From assembly GCA_947501805.1 (NCBI GenBank), contig CANMXJ010000001.1:310001-374000 (forward strand): a DNA stretch of 64,000 nt, written 5' to 3'. Both the position numbers and the translations under genes were made by a program. The notes under the pieces are model-generated. The model saw only the letters and a program-made list of their open reading frames with translations. It made no database searches and was not told where the DNA came from. This stretch comes from an uncultured Sulfitobacter sp. Lineage in GTDB: Bacteria; Pseudomonadota; Alphaproteobacteria; Rhodobacterales; Rhodobacteraceae. Shown here piece after piece: positions 56,740 through 64,000 of this stretch. Each line of letters opens with the position of its first letter. Position 1 is the first letter of the stretch.

Positions 56740-57761
56740 ATTTGATTTCCTGCCATAGCAGCGCGCCAAAGCGCAATGGCCTGTATTGTTTCAGGCACAT
56801 CATGCACCCGTAAGAATTGAACACCATGGGAAAGTGCGGCCAACCCTACCCCTAAACTACCTGGTGCGCGAGTCTGAGCAGCAGGGGCCTTGCCAATCGT
56901 GCCGATGAACCGCTTGCGCGACGCACCCAGAAGGATCGGCACGCCCAAACTGTGAAACAGGCTGATCCGTGCCAGCAACGTCAGATTATGTTCCAGCGTC
57001 TTGCCAAAACCGATACCGGGGTCCGCGATGATCCGCGCGCGCGGGATGCCGGCTTTTTCAAGGTACATGATGCGGGCGGCTAGAAAGTCATACACATCAA
57101 GCAAGACGTCATCATATTGCGGATCTTGCTGCATGGTCGCAGGATCGCCCAGTGCATGCATCACGCAAACCGGCAAATCGTGCTGTTCCGCAAGCGGTGC
57201 AAGCGCGCTATCATAGGTGAAACCGGACACATCATTGATCAGACCCGAACCAGCCGCAATCGCCGCAGCCGCGACAGGAGCCTTGCGGGTATCCACCGAG
57301 ATCAGCGTTTTCACACCCGCTGCGCGCAAGCCGTCAACCACGGGCACGACACGCCGGATTTCTGCGTGATCCTTGACCGTTTCGGCACCCGGACGTGTGG
57401 ATTCGCCCCCAATATCCAGCAGATCGACCCCCGCGTCGCGCATCGCCACACCAACCGCAACCGCATCAGACGCCGCTTCATGCTGACCGCCGTCGGAGAA
57501 ACTGTCGGGTGTGGCATTCAGAATGCCCATCACACGTGGCGCGTTCATTGACAGACCACCGATATCGGGACGTTTGGCGCTGAGTGGCTCAAGCGCCTCT
57601 GGCGGCGCGTCTTTCAACGGGATCACAACAGGAATACGCCCGCGTGCCAGCACCTCCAGATGGGTGAACCACCCCCAGCCGACGGCAAGAACCATCGCAC
57701 CAGCAGGCCGCGCAGGCCCGATCTGGACCAGCGGGCGGTAATACTTTTGCGTCCCGCTCAC
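56736..57761 (-). CDS. folP: Dihydropteroate synthase, with N-terminal extension
   Basis: 341 residues from a GTG overlapping the folB stop (GTGA). The catalytic barrel begins near residue 75: [59 protein letters not shown] and [12 protein letters not shown] are all DHPS signatures. The first about 70 residues ([20 protein letters not shown] and following) form an extension not needed by the E. coli enzyme (about 280 residues). It joins pterin diphosphate to p-aminobenzoate. Confidence 0.95.
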   Translation of the reverse strand: MSGTQKYYRPLVQIGPARPAGAMVLAVGWGWFTHLEVLARGRIPVVIPLKDAPPEALEPLSAKRPDIGGLSMNAPRVMGILNATPDSFSDGGQHEAASDAVAVGVAMRDAGVDLLDIGGESTRPGAETVKDHAEIRRVVPVVDGLRAAGVKTLISVDTRKAPVAAAAIAAGSGLINDVSGFTYDSALAPLAEQHDLPVCVMHALGDPATMQQDPQYDDVLLDVYDFLAARIMYLEKAGIPRARIIADPGIGFGKTLEHNLTLLARISLFHSLGVPILLGASRKRFIGTIGKAPAAQTRAPGSLGVGLAALSHGVQFLRVHDVPETIQAIALWRAAMAGNQI

Positions 57762-58681
57762 AAGCGCTCCTGTGTGACAGGGATTGCGCGCAAGGGAAGT
57801 GACGCGTCCACAGGTAAATCGGCACCAACCACCAGCATTTCCTGCGCGTCCAAGGTCGCTGCGAACCATGCAGCAAGTGCAACTGCATCGCGGGGCTGCG
57901 CCGACGGCGTGTCCACCGCATCCAGAACAATTTTGGAGGGTGCCCAGACACAGGTCTGGCCGTTTTTCATCGCCCAATCAAGTTCGGTGCGCGTTTCAAC
58001 CACAACGCAGCGGTCATCCTTGGAGGCCAGAACCCAGGCGTTCTGCTCAATCGCGAGCAAATCAATACGACGCTGCGCCATTTTATGCGGCAGTTGCGGG
58101 GCTGGCGCGTCACTTGCGCCGACACAAATGATCAATGGTCGGCCACTGCCCTGCAATTGATCAAGCCAGCCCTTGAGATGCGCAGAAGCAATGGCAGCGT
58201 TGCTCAGAAACACAAGTTCGGGCTGCGGTGCGCCCTCCTGTTCCAGATCGGAGGCTTGCACCGCTTCGCGGGTGCGCACGATCTCTACACCCAAGGCACC
58301 CGGTCCACGGTCAAGTTTTTCGATGCGCACAAAAACCCGCATCGCTTGGGGTTCAAGCAAGATACGTTCGCCCACCCGTTCGGCCAATGTCTCAAGCAGC
58401 GCCAAACGCTCGACCGCCAGTTCGAAGGCAATCGCTTCGGTCACTTTGTCATAACTCAGGATGCGGTCCACGTCGTCATCAATGGGCCCCGTCAGCGGCT
58501 GCACCTCGACCACAACGTTGAAGCAAATCCGCTGGGTGACACCGCGTTCGGCCTGAAACGCACCGATCTCGACCTCGACAATATGATCACGCACGGAAAT
58601 GCGATCCAGCGGGTCGTCCCCCGCCATGGCGGCTGCGCGCTCGGAGGGATGCGCGAAAGCGAGGCGGACTTCGTTGGTCAT
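57758..58681 (-). CDS. folB: Dihydroneopterin aldolase with long C-terminal extension
   Basis: 307 residues from the ATG at 58681 (AAGG eight bases upstream). The first about 120 residues look like FolB: DRISVRDHIVEVEIGAFQAE, RICFNVVVEVQP, ILSYDKVTEAIAFELAVERL and LLETLAERVGERIL. FolB alone is about 120 residues; the remaining about 170 (including LIICVGASDAPAPQLPHKMA and WVLASKDDRCVVVETRTELD) match no domain I know. It leads the folB-folP-glmM operon. Confidence 0.9.
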   Translation of the reverse strand: MTNEVRLAFAHPSERAAAMAGDDPLDRISVRDHIVEVEIGAFQAERGVTQRICFNVVVEVQPLTGPIDDDVDRILSYDKVTEAIAFELAVERLALLETLAERVGERILLEPQAMRVFVRIEKLDRGPGALGVEIVRTREAVQASDLEQEGAPQPELVFLSNAAIASAHLKGWLDQLQGSGRPLIICVGASDAPAPQLPHKMAQRRIDLLAIEQNAWVLASKDDRCVVVETRTELDWAMKNGQTCVWAPSKIVLDAVDTPSAQPRDAVALAAWFAATLDAQEMLVVGADLPVDASLPLRAIPVTQERL

Positions 58682-58775
58682 GGCGGTGGCCTTAATTTGA
58701 CAGGGCAATGTGGTCTACTACCCATTCACCCTCAGCATAACAGCCCGTTTTCCGGCAGACCAGCAGTTGAAACCG

Positions 58776-59417
58776 TCAGTTGGACGCGCTGCGCCATGTG
58801 TGGCGATAAAACAGATGCACACCGATCTTGGCCGTGCGGGTATATACCTTGGCCCATTTGGGGCGCACTGCGGTGGTGTGGTAGTGGGTTGCGCCTTCCG
58901 TCAATTTCGGCGCTTTGCCATCCAGCGTATAGCGCGCGATCTTGCCCACACGCGCAAACGCCTTGGGTTCTGCGATCACTTCGGCATGGCCGTCACACGT
59001 ATATGTAAACTGGCACTGGTATTTTTTGCCCGTACCCTGATTGATCACTGCGCAGGCTGTGCCCGGGAACCGGCCACTTTTAACACGGTTCATGATGACT
59101 TCGGCCACTGCAAACTGGCCTTTGACAGTCTCGCCACGTGCCTCGAAATAGAGGGCTTCTGCCAGGCACCGCCATTGTGCAGAGCCGCTTGCTTTGGGTT
59201 GTTTGTCGATCCAGCTGCGGGAATACTGGATACCGCCTGCGGCCACAGCTGGTTGTTCTATCAGTTCCTTAAGACGCTCTGCACCAGCGCTTTTCAGCCC
59301 CTTTTGTTCGATCCGAGCAAGGTCTTTGGCCTTTTCGGACGAAGCATCCGCCCCCAGCGGATAAACAGATAATACGCCCAGCAGAAGGGCGGCGAGTGAA
59401 GAACGGAGCAGCAGCAT
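58776..59417 (-). CDS. SleB-like cell-wall hydrolase (Hydrolase_2)
   Basis: 213 residues. Signal peptide LRSSLAALLLGVLSVYPLGA, then a helical linker, then the hydrolase domain: CLAEALYFEARGETVKGQFA with the catalytic glutamate, AVAEVIMNRVKSGRFPGTAC, and GATHYHTTAVRPKWAK. The family cleaves peptidoglycan glycan strands in spore germination (SleB) and, in alphaproteobacteria, in wall remodelling. It ends about 95 bp from the folB start on the same strand, and starts 130 bp from the PPDK-like gene. Confidence 0.9.
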   Translation of the reverse strand: MLLLRSSLAALLLGVLSVYPLGADASSEKAKDLARIEQKGLKSAGAERLKELIEQPAVAAGGIQYSRSWIDKQPKASGSAQWRCLAEALYFEARGETVKGQFAVAEVIMNRVKSGRFPGTACAVINQGTGKKYQCQFTYTCDGHAEVIAEPKAFARVGKIARYTLDGKAPKLTEGATHYHTTAVRPKWAKVYTRTAKIGVHLFYRHTWRSASN

Positions 59418-59547
59418 GGAACGCCTCGAGCGTTATTACATTTCCGCCAGCGCCTAGCCGTATTTGTCCATTTGGTAAAGTCCAGGCCCTGCCATCACGC
59501 GACAAGCCGCCGAGACGCACATTCCATAGCAGGGAATTGAAAAAACC

Positions 59548-62085
59548 CTACCCGATCTTGTGTCTGATTGCCAATTGTGCAGCAGCCAGCCTTGCTACCG
59601 GAACGCGAAAAGGTGAGCAGGAAACATAATCAAAACCCGCATCCCGACAAAAAGCGATTGATTCGGGGCTGCCCCCGTGTTCGCCGCAGATCGACAAAGT
59701 GATGCCCGGTTGCGCCGCACGACCGCGTTCCGCGCCCAGCTGCAACAGCTCTCCAACACCGTCCGTATCCAGCGTATGAAACGGATCTTCGGGAAAGACA
59801 CCCTGCTGGACATAATCTGACATAAAGCGCCCCGCATCATCGCGCGACAACCCGTAGGTCATTTGTGTCAGGTCATTGGTACCGAAACTCAGGAATGCAC
59901 AATGGGGCGCAATTTCACCCGCCCGCAGCGCGGCCCGCGGTGTTTCCACCATAACCCCCAGACGATACTCAAAGCTTGCATCTTTTTCGGTGCGCACTGC
60001 AGCAGCCACCGCATCAACAGAGGCTTTGACCAGTTCAACCTCACGCCGCGCAGATACCAGTGGGATCATGATTTCAGGCACCACTGGTTCACCATCACGG
60101 CTGGCTTCGATCGTTGCCTCGAAAATCGCACGCGCCTGCATTTCGTAAATCTCGGGCACGGTGACACCCAACCGCACACCACGCAGGCCCAGCATCGGGT
60201 TATACTCCGACATGGCCTCGATCCGGCGCGTCACACTCGATAGTGGTAGATCAAGCGCGTCGGCCAACTCGCGCTGGCCTGCCTTATCCACCGGCAAGAA
60301 CTCGTGCAGCGGCGGATCAAACAGACGGATGCAAACGGGCTGGCCTTGCATGATACGGAACAACTGGGTGAAATCCTCGCGCTGCATCGGTAACAAGCGT
60401 TCCAGAACGGCGCGGCGATCCTCGCCCGTCTCGGCAAAGATCATTTCGCGCATCACGGTCAGGCGCGCGGTATCAAAGAACATATGTTCAGTACGGCACA
60501 ACCCGATGCCGTGGGCATTGAAATTGCGGGCCGTTTGCGCATCAGCAGGCGTGTCCGCATTGGCGCGTACATCAATATCTGCGACATCTTCGGCCCAGGA
60601 CATCAGTTTGGTAAAGGTTTCATCCAGAGCCGCTTCCTGCATGTCTGCCACCCCGGCCAACACTTGCCCGCTGGATCCGTCCACGGTGATCTGGTCCCCG
60701 TCGCGAAACACGCGCCCGTCCGGCGCGGTCAACTGCTTTTTGCGCAGGTTGAACTTCATATCTGACACGCCCACCACACAAGGCAGACCCATGCCGCGCC
60801 CGATCACGGCGGCATGGCTTGTGATCCCGCCCCGTTCGGTCAACACCGCTACAGCCGCATGCATCCCGCGGATATCCTCTGGGCTGGTTTCACGGCGAAT
60901 CAGGATACAATTCTCGTTACGTGATGCGGCCGCTTGTGCTTCGGTGGCCGAAAACACAATTTTGCCGGTTGCCGCACCGGGGCTGGCCGCAATACCGTGC
61001 CCGATGATGTCACGGCGCACGCTGGGATCAATCTGGCGGTGCAACAATTCGGTCAACGTGCGCGGTTCCACCCGCATCAGAGCTTCTTCGCGGGAAATAA
61101 TCCCCTCATCCGCCAATGCCACGGCGATACGCACGGCTCCACGCGAAGACCGCGCTACCACGACACCGTCCAGAATATGCACCTTGCCTTCCTCGATCAC
61201 AAATTCCAGTTGCATTTCGGCGCGCAATTTTTGCCGCATGAGCGTGGCATGGGCGACCAGTTCCTTGAACGCTTCGGGCGCAAGTTCTTCCAGAGACGGG
61301 CCACGCGGATCTTTTGTCAAAAACAGGCTGCCTGCATCAGAAGCCAGTGCATCCCTGCCCTGTGACTGGCTCAGGTAGCGCCCCTTGATCTTGCGAAACC
61401 CCGTATCGCTGTCGACCAGTTGGAACACTCCGGAACCACACTGTCCGTTGCCCACGCCAAAGGCCATTTCCTGCACCACCAACCCAAGGCCCGCATCCAA
61501 CGGTGCCCCTTTGGCCTGTCGCAGCAACCTTGCCGAAGTGCCTTCCCATGCCCGCGCCATGGACTGCAACACCGCCGCCAGTTGAACGCCCGGATCCTGT
61601 GGAAATTGTTCTTCTGTTTCAGCCTCATAGGCGCGCAACGACTGCATCAGCGCCGTGCGCCCGTCTCCAGCCACATCATCAAACATATCAGGGTCGAGAC
61701 GGGCCACATTGATCGCATAGGTCTGAACAAAACGGGTATAAAGCGCCGCCGCTGCATCTTCGCCGATTGTGGCGCACAATTCTTCAAACCGTTTGTCATT
61801 TATCCCGATGTTCAGCACCGCGCCCGGACCGCCCCAATCGGGGTCTTGGCTGGACGGGCGCACACACATCAACGCACCCTCGGGCATCTCGGCAATCACA
61901 CTGGCGATATCGGGCATCTCGCCGTTGGCGATCTTTTGCACCGCGTCAAAAGACAGCGCCACGGTGCGCGGCACGGGCAAATCCAGCCGCACCAGACGTT
62001 GCAGGCATTTCGCCCGCCCGCCGTGGGTTTCATTTGTGATCGGACCGCTGGCTGTGACCAGCGTGGTATTCGGATTATTCTGCAC
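59548..62085 (-). CDS. PPDK-like PEP-utilising protein with altered ATP-site loop
   Basis: 845 residues, close to pyruvate phosphate dikinase (about 880). The ATP-grasp part begins GGRAKCLQRLVRLDLPVPRT, but the usual RSGAxxSMPGMMDTVLNLG loop reads RPSSQDPDWGGPGAVLNIG. The phosphohistidine is kept (TERGGITSHAAVIGRGMGLP) and the PEP barrel ends in SICGEHGGSPESIAF with the catalytic Cys, the usual Asp after GG being Ser. It could have another substrate than PPDK. It lies 63 bp downstream of glyS on the same strand, a placement I remember from other Rhodobacteraceae. Confidence 0.85.
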   Translation of the reverse strand: MQNNPNTTLVTASGPITNETHGGRAKCLQRLVRLDLPVPRTVALSFDAVQKIANGEMPDIASVIAEMPEGALMCVRPSSQDPDWGGPGAVLNIGINDKRFEELCATIGEDAAAALYTRFVQTYAINVARLDPDMFDDVAGDGRTALMQSLRAYEAETEEQFPQDPGVQLAAVLQSMARAWEGTSARLLRQAKGAPLDAGLGLVVQEMAFGVGNGQCGSGVFQLVDSDTGFRKIKGRYLSQSQGRDALASDAGSLFLTKDPRGPSLEELAPEAFKELVAHATLMRQKLRAEMQLEFVIEEGKVHILDGVVVARSSRGAVRIAVALADEGIISREEALMRVEPRTLTELLHRQIDPSVRRDIIGHGIAASPGAATGKIVFSATEAQAAASRNENCILIRRETSPEDIRGMHAAVAVLTERGGITSHAAVIGRGMGLPCVVGVSDMKFNLRKKQLTAPDGRVFRDGDQITVDGSSGQVLAGVADMQEAALDETFTKLMSWAEDVADIDVRANADTPADAQTARNFNAHGIGLCRTEHMFFDTARLTVMREMIFAETGEDRRAVLERLLPMQREDFTQLFRIMQGQPVCIRLFDPPLHEFLPVDKAGQRELADALDLPLSSVTRRIEAMSEYNPMLGLRGVRLGVTVPEIYEMQARAIFEATIEASRDGEPVVPEIMIPLVSARREVELVKASVDAVAAAVRTEKDASFEYRLGVMVETPRAALRAGEIAPHCAFLSFGTNDLTQMTYGLSRDDAGRFMSDYVQQGVFPEDPFHTLDTDGVGELLQLGAERGRAAQPGITLSICGEHGGSPESIAFCRDAGFDYVSCSPFRVPVARLAAAQLAIRHKIG

Positions 62086-62148
62086 TGCAGCACCTTAGGG
62101 TTTCAGGTGCAGCATAGGGGTTATGAAAGGTCTGGCAAGGGCATGGTG

Positions 62149-64000
62149 TCACCCGTCCACCTTGGTCAGATCCGCGACGGACGTACAGGTTGCCCTGATC
62201 CGGCTCAGCAGGTTCAAACGGTTGCGCCGCACGGTCGGGTTTTCGCTGTTGACCTGCACCGCCTCAAAGAACGCATCAATCGGCCCGCGCAGGCTGGCCA
62301 TAGCGGACATGGCGGTGGTGAAATCCTGTTTTTCCATCGCGGGGGTGATGATGGCCTCGGCGGCATCAAGGGCTTTGAACAAAGCGCGTTCTTCGTCCGT
62401 TTCAGCGAATTTCACATCCGCGCCGTAGGAGTATTCGACGCCGTCGGCTTCTTCGGCTTGGGTGAGGATGTTGTTGGCGCGTTTGAAGCCCTGGATCAGG
62501 TTTTCGCCGTCGTCGGTTTTGAGTGTCTCGCTCAGCGCACGGGCGCGTTTGACGAGGAGGGTAAGGTCGTCGTTTTGCGGCATGGCGATGCAGGCGTCGA
62601 TGATGTCGTGACGGATGCCTTGGTCTTTGAGGTAGACTTTGAGGCGGTCGTGGAGGAAGGACAGGAGGTTATGCGCGGCTTGATCATAATCTAAGCGCTC
62701 GCCTTGTTCATCAACAACCAGGTTCGGGTTATCATCGCCGAATGGGCTTTCTACACCAATTCGATCTTCAATCCATTCCGTCAAAAACTCGAAACGAGCG
62801 TCAGCATCTTTTCCTTTTAATTTTGGTATCCGCTCGCCAGACATGATCGCCTCAAATACGGCCTCCTTTGCCACACTAGTGGTAATATCCACATGTTCGA
62901 CGAAGTCAGAGAGAAATTGGATTTCACCAATCCGATAAAGAAACGGCATCAGGCTAATACGAACATCATTCTCAACAAATATCCGAATAACCCCCAACGC
63001 AGCGCGCCGCAAAGCAAACGGGTCTTTACTCCCCGTCGGCTTCTCATCAATCGCCCAGAACCCCGTCAGCTTGTCGATCTTCTCGGCCAGCGCCACGGCC
63101 ACGGAAACGGGCGCGGTCGGCACATCATCGGACGGCCCCAAAGGCGCGTAATGCTCTTGTGCTGCCGCTGCCACCGCATCGGACATGCCCGCAGCTTTCG
63201 CATAATAGCTGCCCATCAAGCCCTGCAATTCGGGGAACTCATAGACCATTTCCGACGACAGATCGGCCTTGGCCACCCGCGCCGCCTCCATGGCCTCTTC
63301 CTTCTTAGCACCAACCATCGGCGCAAGCTCACCCGCCAGCTCAGCCATGCGCTCAATCAACTCGGCCTGTGTGCCCAGCTTGTTGTGAAAGGTGACATTC
63401 TCCAGCGCTTTGACCCATGTGGCCATGCCATCCTCGGACGTCGCCACGCGCAGATCGTTTTCCCAGAAGAATTTCGCATCCGCCAATCGCGCCGACAGCA
63501 CCTTTTCGTTGCCCGCAAGGATTGTCGCGCCCTCATCCGTCGTGGTGCGGTTGGCAACGGTGATGAACCGCTCGATACGGCCCGTCTTGGGGTTACGCAC
63601 GGAAAAGAACTTCTGGTGTTCTTTCATCGAGGTTTGCAACACCTCTGGCGGCAGGCCAAGGAAATCCTCGGCGATGTTGCCCATCAGGACCACAGGCCAT
63701 TCAACCAGCCCCGCAACTTCGGCCAGCAGGCCCGCATCTTCAACCACTTCCATGCCACTGGCGAAGGCAACGTTGGTGGCATCATTCCAGATGGTTTCAG
63801 CCCGCGCATCGGCGCGCAGCACGACATTGGCGCGGGTCAGTTTGGCCTCATAATCCTCGAAATTGTTCACCTTGATCGCATCAGGCGCGAGAAAACGGTG
63901 GCCATAGGTGATGTCGCCGGACGTGATCCCGTCGACATTCATCGGCACGACTTGTGCACCATCTTCGGCAGACAGGATGCACAGAATGGAATGTAAGGGC
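62149..64000 (-). CDS. glyS: Glycyl-tRNA synthetase beta subunit (5' end beyond window)
   Basis: 617 visible codons, open to the right edge; the first residues belong beyond 64000. The visible part has the GlyS pattern: VPMNVDGITSGDITYGHRF, FFSVRNPKTGRIERFITVAN, AKFFWENDLR, EYPEL-like YEFPELQGLMGSYYAKAAG, GFWAIDEKPTGSKDPFALRR and the C-terminal helical domain. It aminoacylates tRNA-Gly together with the alpha subunit glyQ, probably upstream. A stretch at 62690-63000 is AT-richer than its flanks. Confidence 0.97.
   Translation of the reverse strand, partial: PLHSILCILSAEDGAQVVPMNVDGITSGDITYGHRFLAPDAIKVNNFEDYEAKLTRANVVLRADARAETIWNDATNVAFASGMEVVEDAGLLAEVAGLVEWPVVLMGNIAEDFLGLPPEVLQTSMKEHQKFFSVRNPKTGRIERFITVANRTTTDEGATILAGNEKVLSARLADAKFFWENDLRVATSEDGMATWVKALENVTFHNKLGTQAELIERMAELAGELAPMVGAKKEEAMEAARVAKADLSSEMVYEFPELQGLMGSYYAKAAGMSDAVAAAAQEHYAPLGPSDDVPTAPVSVAVALAEKIDKLTGFWAIDEKPTGSKDPFALRRAALGVIRIFVENDVRISLMPFLYRIGEIQFLSDFVEHVDITTSVAKEAVFEAIMSGERIPKLKGKDADARFEFLTEWIEDRIGVESPFGDDNPNLVVDEQGERLDYDQAAHNLLSFLHDRLKVYLKDQGIRHDIIDACIAMPQNDDLTLLVKRARALSETLKTDDGENLIQGFKRANNILTQAEEADGVEYSYGADVKFAETDEERALFKALDAAEAIITPAMEKQDFTTAMSAMASLRGPIDAFFEAVQVNSENPTVRRNRLNLLSRIRATCTSVADLTKVDG

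Overview
This 64 kb window looks like chromosome of a marine Roseobacter-group alphaproteobacterium (Rhodobacteraceae/Roseobacteraceae). The evidence is a moderately GC-rich composition, the gene order, a DUF1127 gene followed by CCTCC-loop small-RNA hairpins, a long structured leader before mraZ, and many ATGA/GTGA stop-start overlaps. The species cannot be fixed from the sequence. No rRNA, tRNA, CRISPR array, prophage or insertion sequence was seen.

Region 1 (1-27.9 kb) is the division and cell-wall (dcw) cluster, almost all on the minus strand. Read in the direction of transcription it runs: long mraZ leader, mraZ, rsmH, ftsL, ftsI, murE, murF, mraY, murD, (a convergent BaiN-like flavoprotein plus a peroxiredoxin-like gene), ftsW, murG, murC, four very small membrane-protein genes, murB, ddl, ftsQ, ftsA, (a phosphoesterase-like lipoprotein), ftsZ, lpxC, bamD, recN, then the start of a ClC chloride channel. 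The enzymes build the lipid-linked peptidoglycan precursor, the Fts proteins assemble the septum, and LpxC and BamD add outer-membrane synthesis. The cluster is preceded by about 800 bp without a convincing gene. That stretch holds several 10-bp-period TGGGA arrays (candidate MraZ operators), a perfect DnaA box, and a strong hairpin consistent with the UpsM leader RNA known from Rhodobacter.

Region 2 (28-45 kb) is mixed: two unrecognised genes, the Mrp/ApbC Fe-S carrier ATPase, a DUF1127 gene flanked by CCTCC-loop RNA hairpins, an S9 peptidase, an XRE/DUF2975-like pair, a secreted two-repeat protein, a UvrD/PcrA helicase, an FMN-dependent alpha-hydroxy-acid dehydrogenase, pyruvate carboxylase, a VOC protein, a DUF2244 protein and a YqeY protein. 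A minus-strand terminator with GNRA-type loops after pyruvate carboxylase points to an unannotated small RNA.

Region 3 (45-64 kb) is metabolic and regulatory: carA; a membrane glycosyltransferase with a predicted c-di-GMP-binding N-terminus, placed behind three phased CtrA half-sites; a GntR regulator; a pyrimidine-nucleotidase-like HAD protein; a UbiH-like hydroxylase; a class V aminotransferase; two Lrp/AsnC regulators divergent from ilvC; an EamA transporter; a folB-folP-glmM operon; a SleB-like cell-wall hydrolase; a divergent PPDK-like protein; and the 3' part of glyS, which runs off the right edge.

Start codons were moved inward from the longest frame where a ribosome-binding site, a 4-bp overlap with the upstream gene, or family N-terminus favoured it. 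All database-dependent statements are from memory of the families, not from a search.
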